NCBI RefSeq assembly: GCF_030272615.1
Contig: NC_081407.1
Span: 435,278,730 to 435,336,729, forward strand
Source: Cryptomeria japonica
Taxonomy: Eukaryota; Streptophyta; Pinopsida; Cupressales; Cupressaceae
DNA: 58,000 bases
Reading direction: 5' to 3'
This document shows, one piece after another, positions 45,053 to 57,739 of the stretch. Position numbers and translations under genes: made by a program. The notes under the pieces are model-generated. The model was given only the letters and a program-made list of their open reading frames with translations. It searched no databases and was not told the origin of the DNA. Every line of letters starts with the position of its first letter. Positions within the stretch are counted from its first letter, which is position 1.

Positions 45053-47350
45053 CTATTCTTTTGGAGTGAGAAGAGATGCTAGATGTATGAGATGAGGATT
45101 TTCAGGAGTCCCCACATTGTATTCTTTGGTTTCCTCAATGAAAATCGTTGATTGTTCCTGTTGTGCATTAGCAGGGAGAATGTCAAACCCTTCATCCTCA
45201 GGCGCCTCAGAGAGGTTTTCACCATTGGATATACTCTTTCTTTTTACTTTTGTTGGATCAAATAGTGCCACAGTGTGGTTTTCACTGGAAGATCCAAGTT
45301 TTATTGTTATATTTTTGCAGCTGAAAGGTTTGGCATCCGCCTCGAAGTATGTTGCACTATTAAGTTCTATGGCGAATCCAGCTTTGTGATCCCCGCTTGG
45401 TAGGTTATCCCTTAATTCCAAAAAGTCAATGATGGCCTCATCATTTTGGAAGAAGTCAAGACATGGGAGATTTGGTTGGTTCCATTCAATGAGTTCAGGG
45501 TGGATAATGGGCATTACTTCATCGATTAGGTTAAGTGCATTAGATGTATCAGTGAGGGTTAAGACGTTATGGTGGAGGTCGTTAATGGTACTCTCCCTGT
45601 CAGAATCAGGCGTAGGATGAGATGTAGGGTCTGTGGAAGATGTTTCCAGTTCAGGAACCCAAGTGGTCTTTATCTGTGCTTCTCCATAAATAGGGATATC
45701 TTTGCGTGGCGGAGGTAGTGATGCATCTTCCTCATCTGAAGTGTTAAGCTGTACAGAATCAAATTCCCACTCATGGGAGTCGGTCTCTGAGTCACTTTCC
45801 AGCATCCGATTACTATACCATACTGGGATGTCTTTTGAGTTAAATACTGCAGGTGTGATTGGTTGATGTACCTTTGTAGTGATTGGTGCTGCAGGAAGGT
45901 TGATGGAGATCAAGGAATCTGGTACAAGGAGTATCGGTAATATTGACTCAGTGGCTTCTGCTGGAACTGCTGGTGCCATAGATGCTACTACAGGTTCTGA
46001 TACAGTTGTTGCTACTAATGGTGCTGCTGATGGGATTACTGGTTCGATTGGTGGGATGATTAGCATTGGTGATAGTTGTGTTGGGGTTTTGAGCCTCGAT
46101 GGGGTAGTTGGGATGGTGCTTGAGGCTGCTTTGATAATGAAAGGTGTTTTTTTTGCAGTAGGCTGACATAATGGTTTGCTGGGTTTTCCTTTGAATTTGA
46201 GCTTAGGAAATATCTCCTTTTCAAAGCCTAGGCCTGTATTATCTTTGAGCTTTAATTCTGGCAGTAGAGGTTCATGTCGTCCTTGTTTGCAATATCCTAA
46301 AGCACTCTGACCATCATACCCCATTCTTTGCATAATGAGGAGGCCTTTGCCATACTGCTCTGTAGGAAGTTTAACTTTCGGTATATCAGTGGTGATGGGA
46401 TCTTTATAGATCCATTCTGCTAAGTCCTCATCTTGGGTTTCTTCTTCTTGACTCTTTCCAGGGATGAAAGGTGTCAAAGCGCATGCTAGTGTGATCAGTG
46501 GTTGTTGGAGTAACTGCTGTGGTTTACCATGTGTTCTAGGAGAAGTGGGCATTTGTCCTACACAAAAGAGTTGACTCAAGTTGTATTTCCTGGGACCTTC
46601 CTCTGCTATTTTCATCTTAAGCTTTTCTTGCTTTGGTATAGTGGTGTTCGAACTGGCAAGAGAGCCGGGACTTATATATGATGTGGAGGAAATGGCTTCT
46701 CTATTATTAGGAACAGTAATCTCTGGTTGATGGCTGATATTATGGCAATATGCAAAGGGATTTGCATTGCCTAGGATTGTGATCTCTACACCGTTATGTG
46801 GGAACTTGATACATTGATGGTAGGTAGATGGAACAACTTTCATGGCATGTATCCAAGGTCTTCCTAACAATAGATTGTATGGCAGAGGAAGGTCCAGAAC
46901 CTGACAGATGATGTGTTTTACCACAGGGCCCACTCGGATTGGTAGTACCACAGCTCCTTTGGATGAACGCTCTGCATCGTCATAGGCTTTGATTGTGATC
47001 TTCTTACGAGGATCCACTGATTCTACTGCATATCCCAATGCTGTGACCAACTGTAGTATACAAATGTTCAGGCCTGCTCCATTATCAATCAAGACTTGCT
47101 TGATCTTGTGTTGGTTGATAAAGCCTTCAATGTGTAGCGAAGCATTATGAGGTTGCTGGAAGGAAGAGTTGTCACTTTCGGAAAAAGTGAGACAAGGGGA
47201 TGCTTTTAGACTTCCAACCATGGCTTGGAATTGGTCTTTATTTAGGTTTGTAGGGACTGACGCCTCTTGGAGTGCCTAATCCAAGATAGTTTTATGAGAT
47301 GGCGATAGGCGTAAAAGCTCTAAAATGGATATAAGCGCAGGGGTTTTGTC
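45053..47350 (-). pseudogene. Gypsy C protease and G-patch region
   Basis: A 722-codon frame begins near 47,221. The retropepsin-like site is QVLIDNGAGLNIC (about residue 43, DNG as is usual in this lineage), with the later LLLGRPWIH flap-side motif. Around residue 290 (near 46,350) a G-patch is visible: GKGLLIMQRMGYDGQSALGY then GLGFEKE. G-patch domains bind nucleic acid or helicases and are known in Tat-type elements. An acidic, serine- and proline-rich tail leads into reverse transcriptase. Confidence 0.88.
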
Positions 47351-49138
47351 TAATTGTTCCACAAGATTGTATTGCTTTGGGATGGAGGTGGTGCCTTATG
47401 GAGCTGCCTTTATGGTAACCTTACCGTGACGTGTAACAACATTGCAATTTGAGTTGGGATTTTTGAAGGTTATAGTTGCAACTTGTTCACTGGCATCATA
47501 CAGATGATTTACAGTGTAATTATACACAGCCTGTGTATAATTTGTGGTATCAGTGCCTCGTGTAGAAGTGGAAGGACCCCTTTGATCTTGTGATGGAAGT
47601 GGATTTTTGAACATCAAATGATCATTGTTTGTTGTTTTTGGGTCATGTCCTTCTATTTCAATTTCTCCTCGGTCAATAAGGTCCTGAATAAGATCTTTTA
47701 ATCGGTGACAATTACTTGTCTTGTGTCCTCTTCCTTGATGGAAATCACAGTGTTCAGTATCTCTCCACCATGCAAGTTTGACCTAAGGTTCATAGTTTGA
47801 GGTGTTTGGTAGAGTGACCAAATTTTGAGAAATGAGTTGTCGCAATACTATTTCAATGGGTTCCCCTAAGGGAGTGTATGTGCGTTTTTGTTTTTGCTAA
47901 CGAGGTCTAGGTTCATCGTGAGATGTGATGCGACCTTGATTTGAAGGAACATTTGTGTTGTTCTGAGGTGGAGGATTTTGTCCTGCAAACCGAACCACAG
48001 GTTGTGCATTTTGGATAGTCCAGGCATCCATAACCCCATCATTGACGATATTCTTGTTTTTGTTCCAGAAGCTTGGTTTATCACTATTGAAGTGTGGGCG
48101 AGGACCATCCTTTGGTTCATTATAGATTTTGATGAGTCCTTTCTTGATGAGTGCCCGTTCACACTTCAAACCCTTGGTGATCATATCATTAAAAGAGTCT
48201 GTGTCTTTGACATCTAGGTGAAATTCCATTTCTTTGTTTAAGTTGGAAATGAATATTTCCACTAGTTCTCATTCAGGTAACTGAAGAGAACGTCTTCTAG
48301 AGATTTGGCGCCATCGTTGCAGGAATACTGAGAATAGTTCACTTGGTTTTTGTTTGGTGTTGCACAGATCAGCCATGGTGATGTCGCGTTCAATGTTATG
48401 AGAGTAATGAGCTAGGAACTTCTGGATGAGTTCCTCAAATATTCTAATGCCACCTGGTAGTCGGGAAAACCATGATGTGGTTGTTCCTCCCAAGCTTTGG
48501 GGAAAAAGGCGCATTAGGTATGTGTCTTCATATGCCACTTCGAGACAAGTGGAATGAAATTCTCTGACATGATTGCGGGGATCCCCCTTTCCTCTATATT
48601 TTTCAAATTTGGGTGTTTCGAATCCTTGTGGAAAGGGTGGCATATAAAGATTCCAATCAAAAGGATAAGGACAGATGTCATTGAGTGAGAATTGGTTAGT
48701 CTTGACACCACTATGAAGCTGTTGGGCGAGATTCTCGACTTGTTGCCACAACATCTCCATTTCATTTGGAGGAGGAGGTGGTGGGTTACCTCGAGGAATG
48801 TTATATCTGATGGGATCTCTATCTCCTTCCTCTTCATGGCGACTTTGTCTTTCTGATGCTTGTCTTAATTGGGCAAGATCAAAGTCAGAGGGGAGTTTTG
48901 CTCCTTCTTGAGCGAGTCTTAAGAAGTGAGCATCCGCATTGCTCTTGAGTATTTCGTCAAAAAGTCTGTTAAAGAGAGGGTTATGCTGAGCCCTTTCTAT
49001 TGTTGCAGGAGTGGGAGTACTTGGGTTTTCATCATCTGCATTTCCTCCAAGTGCTTCTTGAAATTCATTGAGATTTTCCTCTTCTTCTTCTTCCCTTTCT
49101 ATTTCTCGTTGCCTGGACTGTGATCAGGTTTGGGCCAT
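47351..49138 (-). pseudogene. Gypsy C gag
   Basis: The frame starts MAQT at 49,138, then a stop at the fifth codon (TGA, one change from CGA), and an acidic N-terminus with a polyproline run (about 48,775). The retrotransposon gag core carries YPFDWNLYMPPFPQGFETPK, KYRGKGDPRNHVREF and GTTTSWFSRLP, then a CDFHQGRGHKTSNCHRL zinc-binding motif near 47,740. Further stops near 48,268, 47,896, 47,783, 47,396 and 47,276 are each one transition from CAG, CAA or TGG. No frameshift was needed to follow the protein. Confidence 0.9.
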
Positions 49139-51819
49139 TTTATTTATAAGCTTTTTGTTGAAGTTGTGTGAAAATGATGATGAGTTTTTGTTGAAATGAG
49201 AGATTGATGGTTGGTGAATTGTGTTGCACATGGATCTCTAGCACCTTTAAGGTGGATGTAACCAAAATTCCTTCTTTGAATTGCTTGTTTGTTTGATAAG
49301 TTTTGATGTGATAAGGTGTAGAGAAATCTGAGATGTGTTACAGATTTAACTACCTAGTAATGAGAGAATTCACTCATGAACTAGTTTTAACCTGCATAGA
49401 TGTGTCTCTTAGGATGAGCTTATCCTAGATGTAGAAACAATCTAAAAAGTGATGTGATGTGTTTGATTTCAAGCAATATCTAAAAGAGAACTTGGGACAA
49501 GAACCTCTTAATGTTTTGAGAGTTGGGACGGATTGATGATGAAGTGATGATGTATGAGTGAGATGATGGATGAAAATGTTTTCAACTTCAATAAAAACTT
49601 TGTGTTACAAATGGGACAAACTCTATCTCTTCCCTTTCGAGTGTTGGTGGTATTTCTCGAGCTGTGTTGTATGTGATACAGACGTTTGGGAAGAAGTTGG
49701 GATTAATCTTTCCTCGGTTTTTGTGATAACTCAGAGCTCTATATTGCGTAAAAGCTCTGTGGTTCAATGATTCGGAATCAAATTCGTTTGTTTTTCCTTG
49801 AAAGTAGAGACGCATGTGACGCAGAAAGATTCGATGTGAGACAAAGATTTGTCTATTTATATAGAAGAATTTCCTCTTTTTGATCAAAGCCTTTGAGCTC
49901 AATGGTCTTCTTTTCAAGTTGATATTCTGATGACGCTTCTTCTTTCGCAAGATGTGAAGAATGGTCATAAAATTTGACTCTTTGTTGTTTGTACCTTTTT
50001 TTTGATGTTTTTGGTTGTTTTGACAGATGTTTGGTTGGATGAATACTTTGTTTTTGGGAAGTGATTTTCTGATTTTTCTTTGACAAGAAAACAAAGCAAG
50101 CTCACAAACACAAGAATGTTGCCTAAAAAAGGCACAAATGAGTATGGGTCTAGATCAACCCAATCCTTGGACTTGTATATGACCCTTCCTTTAGATGTAT
50201 TTTAAGGTGTATTTCCAAAGCCTGAAGTCGACTTAATTTGCACTTGGTCTTGACTAAAACGAACACACTTCAAACACTTTTTATCCCTAAGGTCAAATGG
50301 CCAGTTGTGATGAATTTAGCCCACATCTTGATATTTCTTCGACTTTGGTACTACATACCTTATGAATCCCGCCTTGGTAGGTAAGGATATGATATACTAA
50401 GTCTTGCATGAGTATAACAAATAGATGATCCCTATGATGGGGGAGTCACCACTTTTATCAAGCCACAAGTGACTTTTCAAAAAGCTATGTTTCTACTCAA
50501 GGAAATATGTATGGTGAGTATCTTGGGAGCAAAACCATCTATGCTCTTGCACTAAATTATATCGCAAATATCCTCAATCAATAGAACGGGTGGGCTACTA
50601 CTTAAAGGTGTTTAGTCATGTTCGATGTTTTTGGACATAAGTTCATTCTGCAGTGACTCACTTAAGAGCCTTGTAACTAGTGGTCGGACCCATTTGTCCT
50701 TTCGGCCAGTTACACTGTAGGAATAGCTATACCCAAGGCTACAACTTTCACTCTCACCTGATTTCTATAGCGGCTTGAAGGATTTACCGCGCGAGGTCGT
50801 TTCCCAAGAGTGATGTGTCTCTTGGCAGGCCTCTCTTAAAAAGATAAAAATTTTGAGTGTTACTAACACTTTTCTCTTGCACCTAGGACCACGAGAGCCA
50901 AGGGAGAGGATAGTGTGTGTTAGAAGTAGGACCACTTGACCAACTCTTTTGCACAAGTGTGCCAAACACAAAATTCACTTGTTCCTTTTAACTTATCATC
51001 GCAATGATTTTCTATCTATTTGGAGATGTTGCTTCAACAATCATGGTGTTCTTTTTAATTTTCAAAGGCAATTGTTTGAGTAAACTAGAATTTGAAAATC
51101 CTGGTCAACTTAATGAAAAACACGTTTGCATGAAGTAAAATTGCTTTAAAAATGAGACAAGTTGATTGTGAATTTTATTTGCACCAAAAATGGAAGTGTG
51201 GATTGTGAGTTTTATCTTGATGCAAGAAATAAAATTTGCCTTGTTGATTTTAAGCACCAAAAGAATTTGTTCCTAACTTTGCAAAAAAATAAATTTGCAT
51301 GTTTGTTTTTGTGATTCTTTTTAACTTTGAACAAGTGTGATTCTTTTTAGAGCTCTAAATGAAAGATGTGGTTCTTTTTAAAACTCCAAATGAATGTGTA
51401 GTTGATTTTAACCCAAAAGGAAAATGAATTTATTTTATCCTAACTTGAAAGACGAAGTTGGAAATATGAACAAATTTATTTCCTAAGCTAAAATTGCTAA
51501 AAAAATCCTATTGTAGGGGCTAGTTAAAACCTGCACAAAAGATTATTAGTTAGAAAAATCCACATGTTTTGGTGGGCTTCTACAAGCCTAAAATTTTTGG
51601 TTTTCAGTTACAAGGAATTTTCTTATAACTCTCTGTTACAATAGCTCTACTCTGTGTGAAAACAGAAGTGCTATTTAACATGAAAGAGCAACAATATAGA
51701 CAATAGCGCTAAAGTATCAATTTGCGAAGGTGCTAAATTGAGAACAAAAACACAAGAGAATGACCTGTGTGTCAATTAAAACATTCAAAAGTTAGTAGTC
51801 TTCAAAATGATTGCTCTTT
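49139..51819 (-). other. 5' leader of Gypsy C
   Basis: About 2.7 kb lies between the primer-binding site and gag. A 168-codon minus-strand frame at 49,588-50,094 is lysine-rich with no motif. The leader would hold packaging signals, but none can be identified by eye. Confidence 0.6.
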
Positions 51820-51840
51820 GATTCACGTCGGATTCACCAA
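51820..51840 (-). other. Primer-binding site of Gypsy C
   Basis: The minus strand reads TTGGTGAATCCGACGTGAAT; its complement ends in GGATTCACCA, a tRNA-like CCA 3' end. It lies four bases inside the LTR's terminal CA. The tRNA species is not assigned. Confidence 0.65.
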
Positions 51841-51844
51841 ATTA

Positions 51845-53478
51845 TGCTCTGCAAAAAGGATTAGAAAATCTGTTTGATTGCAACACACACAAGAGCACAA
51901 GAAACAAACGTTAGTGTTAGCAACAAAAGATTATCCTAAACAGGCATATCAAGAGAGATATTAAGCATGAAATAGAAAGCATATAAACATAGAATAAAAT
52001 AGCTAATCAAGATGCTCATAGTTGCTCCTCCCTTGTTCCTCTCCTCTCCAAGTCTCAAATGAGTGTAGCTCTCAGCTTTTAGCACTAGCCATGGATGCCA
52101 TATGGAGATTCAAGATAGTTGAATATGATAAGCAAATGCTATGCAAGTGTAGATAGTGATGCTATGAGAAAGCTCTATGCTAATGCCAGTATAACAACAA
52201 TACTCTAATGCTTCCTTTTGCTTGAGGAGAAGGGTTCTATTTATAGAAGAAATGGGGAAATGAAGGGTTAAGATTGAGTAATCTTAACAAGGGTTAGGAT
52301 TGAAAGATATTCAATCCATGTGAGACTTTCAACCCAGTCCCATGTTGACAAGTGTCACCATGAGGAGGCTTGAGAGGAGAGATAAGGAACATTAAATGCT
52401 TGAGGGGACATGATGGTTACCCTAGTCAAAGAAATAAATGCTTTGAAGAGACACATGGGTTACATGAGGGTTAAGTTAAGGGTCAAAGTCCTTAACCATG
52501 GGTGCAAGTGGAATTAACCATTAATGGTCATGTAAGAGCCATAAGTGGTTTGGAAGACTTTAGAGGTTAATTTGTTGAACACACAAAGCTTTAATTGCTT
52601 TTCAAAGACTTTGGAGTCTTTGAGAAGTGACTCCAATTTGCTTAGGAATGTGACAATATTTAGGGGATGGATTAGGTTAATTAGGAAGGGTTTAGAAGAA
52701 TCTAGAAGGGGTTTAGGCATGCAAGTGGATTTTGTAGGAAAATGCAAGTGGGAGAAATTTTGGTATTTTCAATTAAAATAAAATCATTTATTTCAATTAA
52801 ATGGTGTAATTTGAAATTGTATAAATATTCAAATAAATATTAATTTATTTAAATGAGAAAAAGGAAGATAAAGCATTAAAATGCTTGAAGACTTTGAGGG
52901 AAACCATTAAAGGCTTGAAGACTTTAAGGAAAACCATTAAAGTCTTAAGAAGACTATAGAAGGAAGCCATCAAGTTTGAAGACTTTAAGGGAAACCATTA
53001 AAGATTTCAAGTGGGTGAGGATAAATAGGATTTTAAATAAATAATTTATTTAAAATAGTTGTGCAACTTGCTTTTGTAGGAAAATACAAGTGGGTAGAGG
53101 ATAAAGGTGATTTAAATAAATTATTTATTTAAAATAATTGTGCAACTTGCATTTGTAGGAAAATACAAGTGGGTGGAGGATAAAGGTGATTTAAATAAAT
53201 GTTAATTTATTTAAATGTGAGAGGTGGGATTTTGGGGGATTTAAATAAATATTAATTTATTTAAATGTGAGAGAATATTTAATTAAATAAATATGATTTA
53301 TTTATTTAATTAATGGTCTGAATTTGGTTAAGTGAATTAAATCAAATAAATTGAATAATTTATTTAATTAATAGGAGAAGAGGGTTAAGATGAATTAATT
53401 AAATATTAATTGATGGTTAAATAATCAAATAAATACTAAGTATTCATTTAATTAAGTGGATAGATTTATGTGACTACA
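51845..53478 (-). repeat. 5' LTR of Gypsy C, complete
   Basis: It runs TGTAGTCACAT to TTTTTGCAGAGCA on the minus strand, 1,634 bp. A TATA box (CTATAAATAG, minus strand, about 52,230-52,240) lies in the part missing from the other LTR. It directly abuts Copia A's LTR at 53,479. Confidence 0.88.
52228..52240 (-). promoter_or_regulatory. TATA box of Gypsy C LTR
   Basis: The minus strand reads TCTATAAATAGAA, a strong plant TATA box about 390 bp before the LTR's inner end. Confidence 0.65.
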
Positions 53479-55133
53479 ATGTGAACCGGTATAAAAACAT
53501 AATGATATTGTATGTTGTCATTGATGTCAATATGTGATATGAAGTGAACCGACATATGTGATATGTGAGAAGAGAGAACCGACATATGTGTGAACCGTTA
53601 TATATGCCAAAGTGAAGTGAAGTGAACCGGCATATGTGATATGTGAGAAGAGAGAACCGGCATATGTGTGAACCGGTATATATGCCAAAGTGAAGCGGTG
53701 TATTTGCTCAAGGTGAACTGGCATGTAGTTATGGGAACCGACACATAGAAGCATTGTATGGCTACCGGTTGGTAGGTAGTTTCCACTTCAGGATTTCCAG
53801 TTGGAGTACCTCAAGCCTGTGTGACTCAATCAGTGATCTTTGTGTGATGAGTTAGAGGTATAACGGAGAACAAATTGTGTTGCCACGTAAGCCCTGTGTG
53901 CCTGAAGGATCTTGCATGAAGAAGACTATTCCTATCTACCTCAGGAATGTGCGAAGTTTGTCAAATGGCGATAACGCATGATGGGTTATCAACTGCCATG
54001 AAATCGGTGGATAATGGACAATGGAGAATGTCTTGAGATCGATTCAAGATTATTGCATTTAATGCAGTATGATTCAACGGTCAAGATTGAATCGCTTGAA
54101 TTGCTTAACCTAACAGGTTTAGGGTTTAGGGTTTTTGCTATCGACCAGTCTGTTTCCTATAAGTTCGATGTTGTGTTTCTTTCTAAGGTTGTTGGAAAAA
54201 GTTGTGTGTGTGTATCAAAAGGAAGTGATACATGATTCTTGTCAGACCAAAGGAGAGAAGAGATACCTGCAAAGTGAATGTGCAGAAGGTGAAGAGGAGC
54301 CAAAACGGATCTGCATTAGCATTGAGTGCTTTTACCAAATCATTGTAATTCCTGTTGATCTTTAACCACTTCAATAGTTGTGAAATCCCTTAACAGGGTA
54401 GTCTTAACCGGCTTGATACAAATCCCTTAACAAGGTAGCTTTAACCGGCTTGATTCAAATCCCTTAACAGGGTAACTCGAAGTTATTGAGTTATGGGAAG
54501 CTATAGAGCTCTGGAGATCCTTTAGCTATTGAGTTCTTGAAATCCTCTAACAAGGTAACCTTGACCGGGTATTGTAGCCATCCCTTAACCAGGTGATCCC
54601 TAACAGGATTGGTTCCTAGCAGAACCTATTGTAATGTCTTTAACCGGACAAGACTCCTAACAGAGCGGAATTCTAAAGAGTTCAAAAGCAGCTTGTGGGT
54701 ATTCATCCCCACCGTGGTTTTTCCAGTTGGGTTTCCACGTGAAAAATATGTGTGTCATGTGTGATGCTTTTATCTTGTGATGCTTTGTTATTACCTGTTG
54801 AGCATATGATGGTTCTGTGTTTTATGCCTGTCTATAAAACATATTGAACTAACCGTTGTGAAGATCTGATGATAGTTTACCTGTTCATGCATGAGGGTGT
54901 AATGGTACTATAGTATTGAGCTAAGAGGAAAGCTTAGTGAGTGACCAGTTTATGATTGTTTTAGTTATTCTAGGTCTTACCGGTTGCACTCTGTTTCAAC
55001 TAGTATCACTGCTTGCCAGTCATTTGGAGTATTTGTTGTCAAACCGGTTTTGGACTGTATTTGTGTTTGTACTGATTCGCCCCCCCCCCTCTCAGTACCG
55101 GTTTGGTACTATTCGTTCATCATTGAGTTATCA
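53479..55133 (+). repeat. 3' LTR of Copia A, first ten or so bases lost
   Basis: It begins ATGTGAACCGGTATA, matching the 5' LTR from its eleventh base or so, and ends GAGTTATCA. The missing start lay on the other side of Gypsy C and was deleted. It retains the 78-bp doublet (about 53,546-53,700) and two TTTAGGG units (54,118-54,136). Confidence 0.92.
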
Positions 55134-55138
55134 TCAAG
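55134..55138. repeat. Target-site duplication of Copia A, right copy
   Basis: TCAAG here against TCCAG at 32,490-32,494. Confidence 0.7.
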
Positions 55139-57430
55139 AGACTAGCACTTGAAGTATGTGATCGTGTATGATGGGTCACCTACCATAGAACCAACTACCT
55201 CTACAGTTAAGCAGGCCCAATTGGGAAGATGCTATGGATCTGGTGGTGGGGGGTGGTGGGTCAACATCTGCAACATCCTCAAGAGATAAACAATACTCAA
55301 GAGATGAAGAGGGAGGATTAGGTAGTGAGGGAGAAGCTGGTGAAGGAGAATCTAGCGGAGTGAAGCGCTCATCAAACTGGACATCCCATTGAAACAAGAC
55401 CTCTCTAGAATCAGGATAAAACAACCTGTATGTCTTCACATTCTCACAGTAGCCAAAAAATATGAGCAGTCGACTCTTCCTCTCCATGGCTTTCCTCTGA
55501 GCATCAAGAATAAATGCCCAAGCCTCACAACCAAATACTCAAAATGTAGAAACATCAAGCTTGACATGGGTCCAAGCCTCCTTAGGAGTCATATGTCGTA
55601 ATGCGTTATGATGCATCTGGTTCTAAATATAAGTGGCACAATTGATTGCCTCAGCCCAAAAAGAAGAATCCATAGACCATGATTGAATCATACAATTGGC
55701 CATCTCCCATAAAGTCTTGTTCTTTCTCTCAGCAACACCATTCTACTGAGGGGTATAGGGAACTATAAACCGATGTTGCAAACCATGCTCAGTGCAAACA
55801 TCTCTGAAGTCCTGATTCACATACTCCCCTCGTTATGTGTGTGTATCCGCTTGGTAGAAAGTCCAGATTGCTTCTCCACAAATGTCTTAAAGATTCGAAA
55901 TGAATCAAAGACATCAGACTTGTACTTAAGAAAGTACACCCATGTACGTTTGGAGAAGTCATCAATAAATGTGAGCACATATCGAGCCCCTAAAAAAGAA
56001 GGATTCAGAAATGACATGAGGTCACTATGTACCAACTCCAAGGGTACCATAGCACGTGGAGACCCATTGATGGGAAAATAATCTCCGTGATGTTTTCCAA
56101 GTACATAGCCTCGACAAACACCATCAGTACACAAAATTTGTGGGAGCCCAATCACTAATGCATGTGTACTCATCTGTTGTAGATATCTATAATTGACATG
56201 GCCAAAATGCTCATGCCAAAGTTTGCTCACTATGTCTGCATGTGCTATAAGGGATGAACCTGTACCATCTGTCATGTAAAATCCATCAAATCTGTATAAG
56301 CGGGATGCAAGATCAACACTCCCAGTAGCCACAACCAAATTAGGATCATGAAGGTCTCTAATAACCACATCATGTGGTGAGAAATCAACTATCTTACTAG
56401 TGCCAGAGTGGCAAATCTAATAAATGGAAAGGAGGTTTGTCGAAATGTTAGGAACAACAAGGACCTCCTGAAGACAACCACCATCCAATGGAACAAGACT
56501 TGAACCCATAACAGAAAGCTGTGTAGAGTCACCAACTGCAATCTGTGAAGTACCACAATGGGAAAGTGAGGTGACAAACTCCTGAGTGTGTGTCATATGG
56601 TGAGAAGCACTAGAATATAGGATCCAAGTGGATCATGAAGGCAATGCTCGTGTAGAAAGAGCATGACCTTTCCCTATGGGTGGGTAAGGTGTCTGAGGTG
56701 AGGTGATGTGATGTTGCTGCATGGCATCCTCTAAAGCCTCTAATCATTTCCAACACCTGAGAACTGGATGTCCTTCCTTGCCACAGAAAATGAAAGGTTC
56801 ACCTGATTTCTTCTTAGTCTTGGAGGAAGACTCACCAGACTTAGAAGAATTACCTTGTTTAGGGTTGGATTGTGGTTTATAAGTAGACTTTGGTTGAGGT
56901 CTGGAGGAACTCTCACTACCTGTTGAATCTGTGTTCGACTTTTGTTTCTGCTTCTGCTTCCCCTTAGATGGTTGAGCTACCAATTCTTGGTTCTTAGAAC
57001 TAGGGAGAGTATCCAACTGTGTGAGGTGCTCTTGTGTCAACCTATCACATAATACCTCAAATGAAGGCATGGTAAATCGTGTTCCCAAAGCATCCATGGT
57101 GAAATAGAAGGTAGAAGAGAATATTTGAAAGGAACCTCAAAGCCTAAATAGAATCAGATATATACACTCGGTGTCTATCTTGGTCTTACCACAACCCTGT
57201 AACAATGATCACAGTGATTTGAATTTCATCAAGAAATCCTCAGTAGATGGAAAAGAATCAGGTGCCAAGGTGGTCAATTCTGCCTCAATCTGAAGTGCCC
57301 TAAACTGATTAATGGTGCCAAAAGGATCATGAAACTTATTCCATATAGCTCGAGGAGTTAGGCAACCCTCCAGGTGAAAAAGAAGACTATTTGTAACCAT
57401 GTATTCATCAAGTAGCATAACCCAATGACA
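55134..57430 (-). pseudogene. Copia B, 5' half: gag, protease, integrase
   Basis: On the minus strand, gag fragments (57,418-57,209 and 57,097-56,744) end in a damaged zinc knuckle FIFCGKEGHPVLRCW, the first Cys replaced. The protease site near 56,620 reads LYSSASHHMT, so the DSG triad is lost. Pre-integrase (WHEHFGHVNYR, CRGYVLGK) and integrase (LELVHSDLMS, FIDDFSKRTWVYF) follow, then a hinge to 55,134. Multiple stops occur. The gag N-terminus and the LTR are missing at 57,430. The frame picks up at 32,494 on the far side of Copia A. Confidence 0.9.
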
Positions 57431-57739
57431 TATTTAGTAGAGATGTTATGTATTTTCTTCTTTGTTAATGTTATTTTCTTTGAATTATTACCAATAGTTT
57501 GATTTTATTAAATCTGTTCTTTACTTATCAAGATATTTTGCAGTCATGTATTAATTGTTTTTAACACCCACAAAGATGGGATTTTCAATTAATATTATAC
57601 ATTTGATTTACATTTGAATCTATAACTACTATTTTTGTTGACAATTTTTATTTTATTTTAATTTACCATTTTGTTTATTGAAATCTCTCATTTGTAAAAA
57701 TATCAATGGTGTGCTAAAAAGGGCACTGTAATTTCAGGC
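57431..57739. other. AT-rich DNA with no recognised gene
   Basis: It should hold the 5' LTR of Copia B, but I see no TG...CA boundary or primer-binding site, so B is truncated here. Confidence 0.5.

Larger units (their letters stand above)
38429..53478 (-). mobile_element. Ty3/Gypsy retrotransposon C, Tat/Ogre-like
   Basis: About 15 kb on the minus strand: full 5' LTR (51,845-53,478), primer-binding site, long leader, gag, protease, G-patch, reverse transcriptase, RNase H, a second RNase H, integrase, long 3' region, polypurine tract and truncated 3' LTR. The dual RNase H, DNG-type protease and G-patch are known marks of the Tat/Ogre branch. It inserted about ten bases into the 3' LTR of Copia A. 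LTR divergence of about 1% makes it the youngest in the nest, yet its polyprotein already has many stops. Confidence 0.94.
32495..55133 (+). mobile_element. Copia retrotransposon A, interrupted by Gypsy C
   Basis: A 5' LTR (32,495-34,172), primer-binding site, gag-pol (34,242-38,241) and polypurine tract (about 38,414-38,428) are followed by the inserted Gypsy element C (38,429-53,478), then the rest of the 3' LTR (53,479-55,133). A itself sits inside the coding region of Copia B. LTR divergence counted over one 290-bp stretch is about 16 differences, mostly transitions, clearly more than for C or D. Confidence 0.93.

Noticed and set aside
53527-53786. Short His/Ser/Tyr-rich ORFs in family A LTRs (also 32,471-32,812)
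   Set aside because: They are translations of the 78-bp direct repeat in U3 and differ between LTRs.
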